This document shows positions 45,710-54,353 of a DNA stretch of 64,000 nt, one piece after another. Under the pieces are notes generated by a model. That model had not been told where the DNA came from, ran no database searches, and saw only the letters and a program-made list of their open reading frames with translations. Within the stretch, counting starts at the first letter, position 1. Each line of letters starts with the position of its first letter. The stretch spans positions 2,914,001-2,978,000 of the forward strand of contig NZ_CP065410.1 of NCBI RefSeq assembly GCF_020544405.1, in the 5' to 3' direction. The stretch is from Pseudomonas sp. IAC-BECa141 (lineage in GTDB: Bacteria; Pseudomonadota; Gammaproteobacteria; Pseudomonadales; Pseudomonadaceae). A program made the position numbers and the translations under genes.

Positions 45710-47206
45710 TTATAAGGTTGCGACATGCAGTCGATAGCGTTCATAGGCCTGCTGGAACGCCGCGACATTCGTGGCAACCGGCAGGGTTTCACTGTTCAGG
45801 TCGAGCTTCACGCAGCGCTGGCACAGGTCGGCCAGGGTGTCTTCGTGGCCGTTCGACCACGACTTGCACCACGCCGCCTGAATCGCCGCGCCCAGGGCAG
45901 CGGCCTCGCTCTGCTCGGTGCAGATCACCGGGGTGTTCATGATGTCGGCGACGATCTGGCGCCACACCGCACTTTTCGAGCCGCCGCCGATCAGGCAAAT
46001 GCTGCGGCTTTGTAAACCATTCTGGCGCAACAGATCCAGTCCATAACGCAGGCCGAAGGTGGTGCCTTCGACCGCCGCGCGGCAAAGATTGGCTTGCGTC
46101 AGGTTATCGATCGTCAGCCCATGCAGACTGCCAGTGGCGTGGGGAAGGGGTGGCACGCGTTCGCCGTTGAGGAACGGCAACATGCTCACGCCGTCAGCGC
46201 CGATCGGGGCCTGGGCCACTAAAGCGTTGAAGGCATCGAGATCAAGGTTGAACAGTTCGCGGATCGCGCCGGTGGCGTTGGTCAGGTTCATGGTGCAGAT
46301 CAGCGGCAGCCAGCCACCGCTGGAGGAGCAGAAGGTCGCGACCGACGCGTCCGGACTGACCTTTGGCGCTTCGGCGTAGGCGTACACCGTGCCGGAAGAA
46401 CCGAGGCTCATGGTGATCGCACCCGGCTGAATATTGCCGGTGCCGATGGCGCCCATCATGTTGTCGCCACCACCGCTGGACACCAATGCATCGGGGTTGA
46501 TGCCCAACTGTTCGGCGATTGCGGGCAGGATCGTGCCGACTGCTTGATGGGCGTCGATCAGCTCGGGCAGCGCGGATTGCAGGCGACCGCTGGCATCGAT
46601 GTCACGCAGCAGCTGCAAATCCCACTGGCGGGTGCGCACGTTGAAATAGCCGGTACCGGATGCGTCACCGTATTCGCTGCACGCACGGCCGGTGAGCCAG
46701 AAATTCAGGTAGTCGTGGGGCAACAGGATCCGAGCGATGCGTGAAAACACCTCTGGATGCTTTTCCTTGGTCCACAACAGTTTGGAGACGGTGTAGCCCG
46801 GCGCGATGACCACGCCGAGACGCTCCAGCGAGCCTTGTTCGCCACCCAGGTGAGTCAGCAGGCGATCGTTTTCAGGCGTGGTTTCGGTGTCGCACCAGAG
46901 CTTGGCCGGGCGCAGAACCTGGCCTTGCTCGTCGAGCAGCACCAGGCCGTGTTGCTGACCGGAAACGCCGATGCCGAGGATCGACTGGCCGTCCACTTTC
47001 GCTGCCAGCAGGGCACGGCGAGTGGCGAGGGCGAAGGCCTCCAGCCATTGCGCGGTGTCTTGCTCGCGACGGCCGTTGGCGCCGCTGATCATCGTGTGGG
47101 CGGCGGCGCCTTGGCCGAGGACCTGACCGCTGACAGTGTCGAGGATGATGGCTTTAGTGCCTTGAGTGCCGCAGTCGATGCCGAGGAACAGTTGCTGTGT
47201 TGTCAT
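45710..47206 (-). CDS. mtlY: Xylulokinase of the polyol operon
   Basis: 498 residues, FGGY kinase. N-terminal phosphate-binding FLGIDCGTQGTKAIILD and central SSGGGDNMMGAIG, with GGGSKSAVWRQIVADIMN near the C-terminus. It phosphorylates D-xylulose produced by MtlD oxidation of D-arabitol, so the operon also serves arabitol. Separated from mtlD by 69 bases that are largely a repeat element; this may lower or uncouple its expression. Confidence 0.93.
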   Translation of the reverse strand: MTTQQLFLGIDCGTQGTKAIILDTVSGQVLGQGAAAHTMISGANGRREQDTAQWLEAFALATRRALLAAKVDGQSILGIGVSGQQHGLVLLDEQGQVLRPAKLWCDTETTPENDRLLTHLGGEQGSLERLGVVIAPGYTVSKLLWTKEKHPEVFSRIARILLPHDYLNFWLTGRACSEYGDASGTGYFNVRTRQWDLQLLRDIDASGRLQSALPELIDAHQAVGTILPAIAEQLGINPDALVSSGGGDNMMGAIGTGNIQPGAITMSLGSSGTVYAYAEAPKVSPDASVATFCSSSGGWLPLICTMNLTNATGAIRELFNLDLDAFNALVAQAPIGADGVSMLPFLNGERVPPLPHATGSLHGLTIDNLTQANLCRAAVEGTTFGLRYGLDLLRQNGLQSRSICLIGGGSKSAVWRQIVADIMNTPVICTEQSEAAALGAAIQAAWCKSWSNGHEDTLADLCQRCVKLDLNSETLPVATNVAAFQQAYERYRLHVATL

Positions 47207-47225
47207 GTGCGCTCCACACAGATCG

Positions 47226-47277
47226 AGGGACGCGGAGCGTCCCGGGCTGCATTCCCACGCAGAACGTGGGAACGATC
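47226..47277. repeat. Half-copy of the GATCGTTCCCACGC repeat between mtlD and mtlY
   Basis: AGGGACGCGGAGCGTCCCGGGCTGCATTC... is the inverse of the first half of the 24043 element. Its GATC end (47274-47277) overlaps the mtlD stop codon, since TGATCG supplies the TGA. It forms two stem-loops in the transcript. Confidence 0.85.
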
Positions 47278-48748
47278 AGGTCAACAGGTGTTCGAGGGTG
47301 CGAGTCACGCCTTCTTCGCGCAAGCTGTTCAGGCACCATTCAAACGCCGCCACAAACTCCTTCGAGCGCGGTATCGCGGTACCGAAGATTTCTTCAACCC
47401 CCAACAACCGCTCAGTGATCAAAGCATCCTCCGCCACCAACCCCTGACAGAACGCCGCCCGAGGATCCGGAATCGAGTAAGTGTCGCCATTCTCGTCCAC
47501 ACCCTTCAAGTACAGCGCCCAGGCCGCCACCACCAACGCCGCTCGTTTGGTCTCCTGTCCGTCGGCAATCAACCGATTGATCGTTGGAATGGTGAACTTG
47601 GGAAACTTCGACGAACCATCCGAACAAACCCGCTCCAACTGATCGGCAATCGCCTGATTGGAGAACCGTGCCACCAGCGTGTTCTTGTAGTCGGTCAGGT
47701 CGATGCCCGGCACCGGCGCCAGTTGCGGGGTCACGTCCAGATCCATGTAGGCGCGCATATAACGCACGAACAGCGGGTCGTTCATGGTTTCGTGAACGAA
47801 GCGGTAACCCTTCAAAAAGCCCAGATAAGTCAGTGCAAGATGGCTGCCGTTGAGCAGTTTGATCTTCATTTCTTCGTAGGGCGAAACATCGTCGGTGAAT
47901 TGCACGCCGACGTTTTCCCAGGCCGGGCGGCCGTTGACGAATTTGTCTTCCAGCACCCATTGCACGAAGGGTTCGCAGACCACCGGCCAGGCGTCGTCGA
48001 CGGCGTGTTTGTCCGCCAGTTGCAGGCGATGCGCAGTGCTGGTCATGGGGGTGATGCGGTCGACCATCGCGTTGGGGAAGCTGACGTTGGCGTCGATCCA
48101 GTCACGCAGGTCCGGATCCAGCAGCGAGGTGAAGGCCAGCAGCGCCTTGCGGGTGACGGCGCCGTTGTGCGGCAGGTTATCGCAGGACATCACCGTGAAC
48201 GCCGGAATGCCTGCCGCACGTCGCTTGGCCAGCGCGGCACAGAGGAAACCGAACACGGTTTTCGGCTGTTGCGGGTAAGTCAGGTCGTGCTGAATCTGCG
48301 GCAGGTGCGCCATGAACTCGCCGTTGCTGTCATCAATGCAGTAGCCGCCCTCGGTGATGGTCAGCGAGACGATACGGATCTGCGGGTCGGCGAGTTTTTC
48401 GATCAGCGCCTGAGCGCTGTCCTCGGCCAGCAGCATGTCGCGGATCGCACCGATGACGCGGACTTCGGTGTCGTCGTTGTCGCCGAGTTCGAACAGGGTG
48501 AACAGGTAATCCTGTTCCTTGAGGTCGTCGCGGGCGCGGCGGTCTTCGGCGCGCAGGCCGACGCCGCAAATGGCCCAGTCCAGCGCTTCGCCGGTGTTCA
48601 TCAGCGCGTCGGTGTAATACGCCTGATGTGCGCGGTGGAAACCGCCGACGCCAATGTGGGCGATGCCCTGGCGGGTGTCGCTGAGGCTGTAGGCCGGCAG
48701 TTTTACTTCGGCGGCGAGGCGGTTGAGGTTTTGCTTGTTCAGTTTCAT
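47276..48748 (-). CDS. mtlD: Mannitol 2-dehydrogenase
   Basis: 490 residues, polyol long-chain dehydrogenase family. N-terminal IAHIGVGGFHRAHQAYY nucleotide-binding stretch, FPNAMVDRITPMTS near residue 225 and KLLNGSHLALTYLGFLKGY near 295, where the catalytic Lys lies. It oxidises mannitol to fructose, sorbitol to fructose and arabitol to xylulose with NAD+. Follows the ABC transporter genes and precedes the kinases. The stop codon is contributed by the repeat element. Confidence 0.95.
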   Translation of the reverse strand: MKLNKQNLNRLAAEVKLPAYSLSDTRQGIAHIGVGGFHRAHQAYYTDALMNTGEALDWAICGVGLRAEDRRARDDLKEQDYLFTLFELGDNDDTEVRVIGAIRDMLLAEDSAQALIEKLADPQIRIVSLTITEGGYCIDDSNGEFMAHLPQIQHDLTYPQQPKTVFGFLCAALAKRRAAGIPAFTVMSCDNLPHNGAVTRKALLAFTSLLDPDLRDWIDANVSFPNAMVDRITPMTSTAHRLQLADKHAVDDAWPVVCEPFVQWVLEDKFVNGRPAWENVGVQFTDDVSPYEEMKIKLLNGSHLALTYLGFLKGYRFVHETMNDPLFVRYMRAYMDLDVTPQLAPVPGIDLTDYKNTLVARFSNQAIADQLERVCSDGSSKFPKFTIPTINRLIADGQETKRAALVVAAWALYLKGVDENGDTYSIPDPRAAFCQGLVAEDALITERLLGVEEIFGTAIPRSKEFVAAFEWCLNSLREEGVTRTLEHLLT

Positions 48749-48764
48749 CGGGTCAGTCTCGAAA

Positions 48765-49868
48765 TCAGGCAGCCGCGCGCAGCGGGCGGGTCAGCGCCAC
48801 GCCGTCGGCATCGAACAGGTGGCAGTGGGCAGCGTCCAGGTGCAGGTTCAGTTGTTCGCCGTAACGGCTCGCCAGATCGCCGCGCACGCGCATGGTCAGG
48901 GCTTCGCCGGCGTTGGTCTTGACGTGGCAGAAGGTGTCGCTGCCCAGCCGTTCGCTGACGTCGGCAGTGACTTGCAGGGTGCAGTCGCCCGGTTGCGCGA
49001 GTTCCAGATGTTCCGGGCGAATGCCCAGGGTCACGGCTCTGCCGACGCTCAGGTTCGACGCGTTGAATGGCAGGGTGATGCGAGTGCCGGCGTCCAGCGA
49101 AACTTCGCAGCTCGCGCCATCGATCCGCGCGATCTGGCCTTTGAGGAAGCCCATTTTCGGCGTGCCGAGGAAGCCGGCGACGAACAGATTGGCCGGGTTG
49201 TGGTACAGCTCCAGCGGCGAACCGACCTGTTCGATCTTGCCGCCGTTGAGCACCACGACCTTGTCGGCCATGGTCATGGCTTCGACCTGATCGTGGGTCA
49301 CGTAGATCATGGTCGCTTTGAGGTCCTTGTGCAGGCGCAGCAGCTCAAGGCGCATTTGCACCCGCAGGGCGGCGTCGAGGTTGGACAGCGGTTCGTCGAA
49401 CAGGAAGATTTTCGGGTTGCGCACGATCGCGCGACCGATGGCCACACGCTGACGCTGGCCGCCGGACAACTGTTTCGGCTTGCGTTCTAGCATCGGGCCC
49501 AGTTCGAGAATCCGCGCCGCTTCACCGACTTTCTTTTCGACCTCAGCCTTCGGCACACCGGCCAGATCGAGGGCAAACGACATGTTCTTTTTCACGGTCA
49601 TGTGCGGATACAGCGCGTAGGTCTGGAACACCATCGCCAGGTCACGCTTGGCCGGGCTGACTTCGGTGATGTCGCGCCCGTCCAGTTCGATGGTGCCGCC
49701 GCTGACTTCTTCAAGGCCGGCGATCAGTCGCAGCAGGGTGGATTTGCCGCAGCCCGACGGGCCGACGAACACCACGAATTCCTTGTCGTTCACCTCAAGG
49801 TCGATGCCCTTGATGATGGAGAAACCTTCGAAGCCTTTTTGCAGATTCTTGATTTTCAGGTTGGCCAT
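48765..49868 (-). CDS. mtlK: ATPase subunit of polyol ABC transporter
   Basis: 367 residues, MalK/UgpC-type. Walker [10 protein letters not shown], signature [15 protein letters not shown], Walker [13 protein letters not shown], and a C-terminal OB-type regulatory domain ([17 protein letters not shown]). Starts [18 protein letters not shown] at 49868. Two copies energise import through MtlF and MtlG. Sixteen bases after it comes mtlD. Confidence 0.95.
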   Translation of the reverse strand: MANLKIKNLQKGFEGFSIIKGIDLEVNDKEFVVFVGPSGCGKSTLLRLIAGLEEVSGGTIELDGRDITEVSPAKRDLAMVFQTYALYPHMTVKKNMSFALDLAGVPKAEVEKKVGEAARILELGPMLERKPKQLSGGQRQRVAIGRAIVRNPKIFLFDEPLSNLDAALRVQMRLELLRLHKDLKATMIYVTHDQVEAMTMADKVVVLNGGKIEQVGSPLELYHNPANLFVAGFLGTPKMGFLKGQIARIDGASCEVSLDAGTRITLPFNASNLSVGRAVTLGIRPEHLELAQPGDCTLQVTADVSERLGSDTFCHVKTNAGEALTMRVRGDLASRYGEQLNLHLDAAHCHLFDADGVALTRPLRAAA

Positions 49869-49891
49869 GATGGCGCTCCTTTTGCGAATTC

Positions 49892-50722
49892 TTATTTGAC
49901 GGCGCCGAACGACAGGCCGCGCACCAGTTGTTTCTGGCTGATCCAGCCGAAGATCAGGATCGGCGCGCAGGCCAGGGTCGAGACGGCCGACAACTTGGCC
50001 CAGAACAATCCTTCGGGGCTTGAGTAGGAAGCGATCAGCGCGGTCAGCGGCGCGGCTTTGGACGAGGTCAGGTTCAGCGACCAGAACGCCTCGTTCCAGC
50101 ACAGGATCAGCGACAGCAGCACGGTCGACGCGAGGCCGCCCTTGGCGATCGGCAACAGCACGCGGAGCATTTCCTGGGCGAGGGTGGCGCCGTCGAGGCG
50201 GGCGGCTTCGAGGATGTCTTTGGGAATGTCCTTGAAGTAGGTGTAAACCATCCAGACCACGATCGGCAGGTTGATCAGCGTGTAGATCACGATCAGCGCG
50301 ATGCGCGTGTCGAGCAGGCCGAAACTCTTGGCCAGGAGGTAGATCGGCATCAGCACGCCCACCGGCGGCAACATCTTGGTGGAGAGCATCCACAGCAGCG
50401 TGCCCTTGGTGCGCTGGGTTTCGTAGAACGCCATCGAGTACGCTGCCGGCACCGCGATCAGCAGGCAAAGTGCCGTGGCACTGAAGGAAATCACCACCGA
50501 GTTCCAGGCGAAGCTGAAGTAGTCGCTGCGCTCATTGATGTGCAGATAGTTCTCCAGCGTCGGCGTGAAGATGAACTGCGGCGGTGTGGCGAAGGCGTCG
50601 ATTTCGGTCTTGAAACTGGTCAGCACCATCCAGAAGATCGGGAAGAAAATGATGATCGCGATGGCCCAGGCCAGCGTGCCGAGCAGCAGGCTTTGCAGCC
50701 GGCGGGATTGTTGAAGAGTCAT
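49892..50722 (-). CDS. mtlG: Polyol ABC transporter permease 2
   Basis: 276 residues with six membrane segments and the cytoplasmic EAA motif [25 protein letters not shown], which docks with MtlK. MalG-type. Starts [19 protein letters not shown]. Eight bases after the mtlF stop. Confidence 0.95.
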   Translation of the reverse strand: MTLQQSRRLQSLLLGTLAWAIAIIIFFPIFWMVLTSFKTEIDAFATPPQFIFTPTLENYLHINERSDYFSFAWNSVVISFSATALCLLIAVPAAYSMAFYETQRTKGTLLWMLSTKMLPPVGVLMPIYLLAKSFGLLDTRIALIVIYTLINLPIVVWMVYTYFKDIPKDILEAARLDGATLAQEMLRVLLPIAKGGLASTVLLSLILCWNEAFWSLNLTSSKAAPLTALIASYSSPEGLFWAKLSAVSTLACAPILIFGWISQKQLVRGLSFGAVK

Positions 50723-50730
50723 GGCAGGCC

Positions 50731-51657
50731 TCAGGCTTTGTCAGTCAGGTTTTTGCCGATCATCCGCACCAGAATGATCGCGGCGATGTTGGCGATGACC
50801 ACGGCGATCAGGCCGCCGGCCGAGGCCATGCCGACGTCGAACTGCACCAGCGCCTGGTTGTAGATCAGGTAGGCGAGGTTGGTCGACGCGTAACCGGGGC
50901 CGCCGTTGGTGGTGGTGAAGATTTCGGCGAACACCGACAGCAGGAAGATGGTTTCGATCATCACCACCACGGCAATCGGACGCGCCAGGTGCGGCAGCGT
51001 CAGATGCCAGAAGATTGCGATCGGGCCGGCGCCGTCGAGGCGGGCGGCTTCCTTCTGTTCCTGGTCGAGGGACTGCATGGCGGTCATCAGGATCAGGATC
51101 GCGAAGGGCAGCCATTGCCACGAGACAATGATGATGATCGACAGCAGCGGGTAGTGGGCCAGCCAGTCCACCGGTTGCGCGCCGAACAGCTTCCAGATGT
51201 AGGCGAGGATCCCGGACACCGGATGGAAAATCAGGTTCTTCCAGATCAGCGCACCGACCGTGGGCATGATGAAGAACGGCGAAATCAGCATCACCCGCAC
51301 GATGCCTCGACCGAAGAACTCACTGGCCTCCAGCAACGCACTGATCAACACGCCGAACACCACGCTGATCAGCAGCACGCTGCCTACCAGCAGCAGGGTG
51401 TTGGTGGCGCCGGGCATGAAGCCTGAGTCAGTCAGGAAGTAGGTGAAGTTTTCCAGCCCGACGAACTCGTTTACGCCGGGGTCGAGCAGGTTGTAGCGGA
51501 TCATCGAAAAATAGACGGTCATGCCCAGCGGCACGATCATCCACAGCAGCAACAGGGCCACCGAAGGGCTGACCAGGAACCAGCCGGGATTGGCCACGCG
51601 GCTTTTGCGCCGGGGCTGCGACAGGTCGATGTGGGCTTTGGCAGTTGAAGTATTCAT
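50731..51657 (-). CDS. mtlF: Polyol ABC transporter permease 1
   Basis: 308 residues with six membrane segments, MalF-type, EAA loop [23 protein letters not shown]. Start at 51657 (MNTSTAKAHIDLSQPRRK) is preceded by TCACCATGAATAC on the transcript; the longer upstream frame lies in the repeat region. It follows mtlE after 153 bases that contain a REP pair. Confidence 0.93.
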   Translation of the reverse strand: MNTSTAKAHIDLSQPRRKSRVANPGWFLVSPSVALLLLWMIVPLGMTVYFSMIRYNLLDPGVNEFVGLENFTYFLTDSGFMPGATNTLLLVGSVLLISVVFGVLISALLEASEFFGRGIVRVMLISPFFIMPTVGALIWKNLIFHPVSGILAYIWKLFGAQPVDWLAHYPLLSIIIIVSWQWLPFAILILMTAMQSLDQEQKEAARLDGAGPIAIFWHLTLPHLARPIAVVVMIETIFLLSVFAEIFTTTNGGPGYASTNLAYLIYNQALVQFDVGMASAGGLIAVVIANIAAIILVRMIGKNLTDKA

Positions 51658-51697
51658 GGTGATCACAACCGAGTCATACAGACCTATGGAGATCCCC

Positions 51698-51790
51698 GGT
51701 GGGCGCGAGCTGGCTCGCGAAGGCGTCGTGTCAGACAACAAATGTTTCACTGAAACACCGCTTTCGCGAGCAAGCTCGCTCCCACAGGAG
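51698..51790. repeat. REP inverted pair (REPIN-type) between mtlE and mtlF
   Basis: Copy 1 (51700-51724, GGGCGCGAGCTGGCTCGCGAAGG) and inverted copy 2 (51760-51787, TTTCGCGAGCAAGCTCGCTCCCACAG) can pair across a 35-base loop. A partial third unit (GGAGCGAGCTT) follows at 51793. The same REP core occurs at 43982-44075. Confidence 0.88.
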
Positions 51791-51810
51791 GCAGGAGCGA
51801 GCTTTACGGG

Positions 51811-53121
51811 TTACTTCGGATAACCCGCGCGCTTCATCTCGCGTTCGGTGGTTTGTTGCGCAGCGGTCAGCGCCTGGTCGACCGTGGTCTGGCCGATCAG
51901 CGCGGCCGAAAACAGCTTGCCAACCTGGGTGCCGATGCCCTGGAATTCAGGGATGGTCACCAGTTGAATGCCGATGTACGGCACGGGCTTGAGGGTCGGT
52001 TTGCTCGGATCAGCGGCTTTCAGCGATTCCAGCGTGACCTTGGCAAACGGTGCGGCGCTCATGTAGGCCTCGCTGTAGGTCGAGGCGCGAGTGCCCGGCG
52101 GTACGTTGGCGATGCCGTCGGTTTTGGCGACCAGTTCGCCGTACTCCCTGGAGGTAGCCCAGGCGCTGAATTCCTTGGCGGCGTCCTTGGCCTTGGAGCT
52201 GGTCGGAATCGCCAGCGCCCACGAGTACAGCCACGCCGAGCCTTTGTCGGTGACCTGATGCGGCGCGTAGGTGAAGCCGACGTGATCGGCGACCTTGCTC
52301 TGGGTCTTGTCGGTGACAAACGATCCGGCGACGCTGGCATCGACCCAGATCGCGCACTTGCCGCTGTTGAACAGGGCGAGGTTTTCGTTGAAACCGTTGC
52401 TGGAGGCGCCCGGCGGGCCGGACCTCTTCATGGTGTCGACGTAGAAGTTCAGCGCGTTCTTCCATTCCGGGCCGCTGAATTCCGGTTTCCACTGCTCATC
52501 GAACCAGCGCGCGCCGTAGGCGTTGGCCACGGTGGTGATCAGCGCCATGTTCTCGCCCCAGCCGGCCTTGCCGCGCAGGCAGACGCCGTATTGTTCCTTG
52601 TCCTTTTGGGTGAGTTTCTCGGCGAAGCCGGCGATCTGCTCCCAGGTCGGACGCTCCGGCATGGTCAGGCCGGCGTCCTTGAACAGGTCGGTGCGGTAAT
52701 AGGTGATCGAGCTTTCGGCGTAGAACGGCAAGGCGTACAGCGAACCCTTGACCGACAGGCCTTCACGCACCGACGGAAACACGTCGTCGAGTGCGTAGCT
52801 GGCCGGCAGATCCTTCATCGGTTCCAGCCAGCCCTTGGCGCCCCAGAGTGCAGCTTCGTACATGCCGATGGTCAACACATCGAACTGACCGCCCTGGGTG
52901 GCAATGTCGGTGGTCAGGCGCTGGCGCAGGACGTTTTCTTCCAGCACCACCCAATTGAGCTTGATGTCCGGATGCTCGGTCTCGAAGGTTTTCGAGAGCT
53001 TTTGCATGCGGATCATGTCGCTGTTGTTGACGGTGGCGATGGTCAGGGTCTGGGCGCCAAGGCTGACGCTGCTGAGGGTCATGCAGGTGAGGGCCAGCAG
53101 AGCTTTTGCAGTGGGTTGCAT
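51811..53121 (-). CDS. mtlE: Polyol-binding periplasmic protein of ABC transporter
   Basis: 436 residues with a signal peptide (LALTCMTLSSVSLGAQ-T). Extracellular solute-binding protein family 1, TIATVNNSDMIRMQKLSKTFE and GKAGWGENMALITTVANAYG being characteristic. It binds mannitol, sorbitol or arabitol and delivers it to MtlFG. First gene of the operon; AAGGAGTGCACG precedes the ATG. Promoter, MtlR-type operator and a CA motif lie upstream. Confidence 0.93.
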   Translation of the reverse strand: MQPTAKALLALTCMTLSSVSLGAQTLTIATVNNSDMIRMQKLSKTFETEHPDIKLNWVVLEENVLRQRLTTDIATQGGQFDVLTIGMYEAALWGAKGWLEPMKDLPASYALDDVFPSVREGLSVKGSLYALPFYAESSITYYRTDLFKDAGLTMPERPTWEQIAGFAEKLTQKDKEQYGVCLRGKAGWGENMALITTVANAYGARWFDEQWKPEFSGPEWKNALNFYVDTMKRSGPPGASSNGFNENLALFNSGKCAIWVDASVAGSFVTDKTQSKVADHVGFTYAPHQVTDKGSAWLYSWALAIPTSSKAKDAAKEFSAWATSREYGELVAKTDGIANVPPGTRASTYSEAYMSAAPFAKVTLESLKAADPSKPTLKPVPYIGIQLVTIPEFQGIGTQVGKLFSAALIGQTTVDQALTAAQQTTEREMKRAGYPK

Positions 53122-53162
53122 CGTGCACTCCTTTTCTGCGCCCGGCGGGGGCAGAAGGACAG

Positions 53163-53170
53163 TTATTGTT
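53163..53170 (-). promoter_or_regulatory. Crc/Hfq CA motif in mtlE leader
   Basis: The mtlE leader reads ACAAAAACAATAACTGTCC on the transcript; AACAATAA (53170-53163) fits the AANAANAA consensus recognised by Hfq-Crc in pseudomonads. It lies 42-49 bases before the ATG. Inferred role: carbon catabolite repression of polyol uptake. Confidence 0.5.
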
Positions 53171-53205
53171 TTTGTGTTCTTCCGGCAGGGGAAGAATGTG
53201 CACTG

Positions 53206-53234
53206 ATTACAGCCTTCTAACGCAGGGCTGACAA
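53206..53234 (-). promoter_or_regulatory. Sigma-70 promoter of mtlE
   Basis: Minus strand: TTGTCA (-35; 53234-53229), 17-base spacer, TGTAAT (-10; 53211-53206). Predicted start near 53199, giving a leader of about 78 bases. Confidence 0.75.
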
Positions 53235-53244
53235 ATCATCCCTA

Positions 53245-53287
53245 GCACTTGAATCGATACTTTTTTGCACTCGGGATTGACGCGATA
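53245..53287 (-). promoter_or_regulatory. Direct repeats abutting the -35, candidate MtlR operator
   Basis: TATCG-CG-TCAA occurs at 53287-53277 and TATCG-AT-TCAA at 53259-53249, each followed by an AGTGC half-site; the second ends at 53245, ten bases before the -35. Imperfect direct repeats at this distance are typical of AraC/XylS class II activation. MtlR is encoded next door. Confidence 0.6.
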
Positions 53288-53347
53288 AACGCAGGGAAGG
53301 GCGTTTCAGAAGGGCGGCAGCCATGAATCCGTACAGGTTTTCCTGCG

Positions 53348-54253
53348 TCAGCCGTGGTTTTGCTCGGTCAGGCGCTGTACGACCAGCCGGCGATAATGTG
53401 AAGGCGTCATGCCTTTGAGCTGCTGAAAGCGCCGGTTGAAGTTGGAAATATTGTTGAAGCCCGATTCGAAACATACCTCGGTCACCGGTTTGTCGCCGTC
53501 CGCCAGCAGCTCGCAGGATTTACTGATGCGCAGGCGATTGACGAATTCGATGAAATTGCGCCCAGTCGCCTGCTTGAACACGCGACTGAAATAGGTGGGT
53601 TTCATGCCCAGGTGCTCGGCGACTTCCTCCAACGGCAGTTCACGGGCGTAGTGGGCGAAGATGTAGTCCACCGCGCGGTTGGTGCGGTCGATGTTGTGCT
53701 CGTCGGCCAGTTGCGGGGTGGTTGCGCCGGACAACAACTGGTAGTCATCGCAGGCCGCGAGCAACTCCATCAGGATGAAAAAGTGCCCGAGACGGGTAAT
53801 GCCGTTTGAATCGGCGATGCGTTGCATCAGGATCATGGCCTGACGAATTGTCTGTGGTGAGCGGAATTCGATGCCGTACTGCGCACGTTCCAGCAACGGT
53901 GCCAGGGTCTTGAGTTCGGCGAACACATGATGGCCGCTCTCGAACAATTCATCGGTGAAGTTGACCAGCATGTCGCGCTTCTCGACCACTTCGTCTTCGG
54001 CCACCTGGCTGATCCAGTTGTGCGGCAGGTTTGGGCCGGTCAGGAACAGCGTCTGCGGGTAGAAGTTGCCGATGTAGTCGCCGATGAACACCTTGCCCGA
54101 ACTGGCGACGATCAAATGCAACTCGTATTCCTTGTGGAAATGCCAGCGCACCAGCGGGCAAGGGAAGCCGTGCTGGCGGTAAATGATGGACAACCCGTTG
54201 TGGTCATCCATCAATTCATACGAGGGGTCGGTGACGCGGGCTGTTCGGGTCAT
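53348..54253 (-). CDS. mtlR: MtlR, AraC-family activator of the mannitol operon
   Basis: 301 residues. N-terminal cupin-type sensing domain (YRQHGFPCPLVRWHFHKEYELHLIV), then two C-terminal helix-turn-helix units (LPLEEVAEHLGMKPTYFSRVFKQATG and CFESGFNNISNFNRRFQQLKG). The length matches the MtlR of P. fluorescens mannitol operons. In that system it activates mtlE transcription with polyol. Located directly upstream of mtlE on the same strand, with the operator-like repeats in the 226-bp gap. Start at 54253 (MTRTARVTDPSY) gives the family length. Confidence 0.92.
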   Translation of the reverse strand: MTRTARVTDPSYELMDDHNGLSIIYRQHGFPCPLVRWHFHKEYELHLIVASSGKVFIGDYIGNFYPQTLFLTGPNLPHNWISQVAEDEVVEKRDMLVNFTDELFESGHHVFAELKTLAPLLERAQYGIEFRSPQTIRQAMILMQRIADSNGITRLGHFFILMELLAACDDYQLLSGATTPQLADEHNIDRTNRAVDYIFAHYARELPLEEVAEHLGMKPTYFSRVFKQATGRNFIEFVNRLRISKSCELLADGDKPVTEVCFESGFNNISNFNRRFQQLKGMTPSHYRRLVVQRLTEQNHG

Positions 54254-54353
54254 GATCGGGCGCTTTTTTGTTATCGCCTGGCGATCATGCCTCTTTGTGC
54301 ACGGGATGCGCCAGTTTCCAGTGCAGCTCAAAGCCCCCGTTGCCGGGCTTTCT

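Noticed and set aside
46757..48922. 721-codon plus-strand frame opposite mtlY and mtlD
   Set aside because: Crosses two genes and an intergenic repeat; antisense shadow.
51853..53220. 455-codon plus-strand frame opposite mtlE
   Set aside because: Antisense shadow ending in the mtlE promoter.
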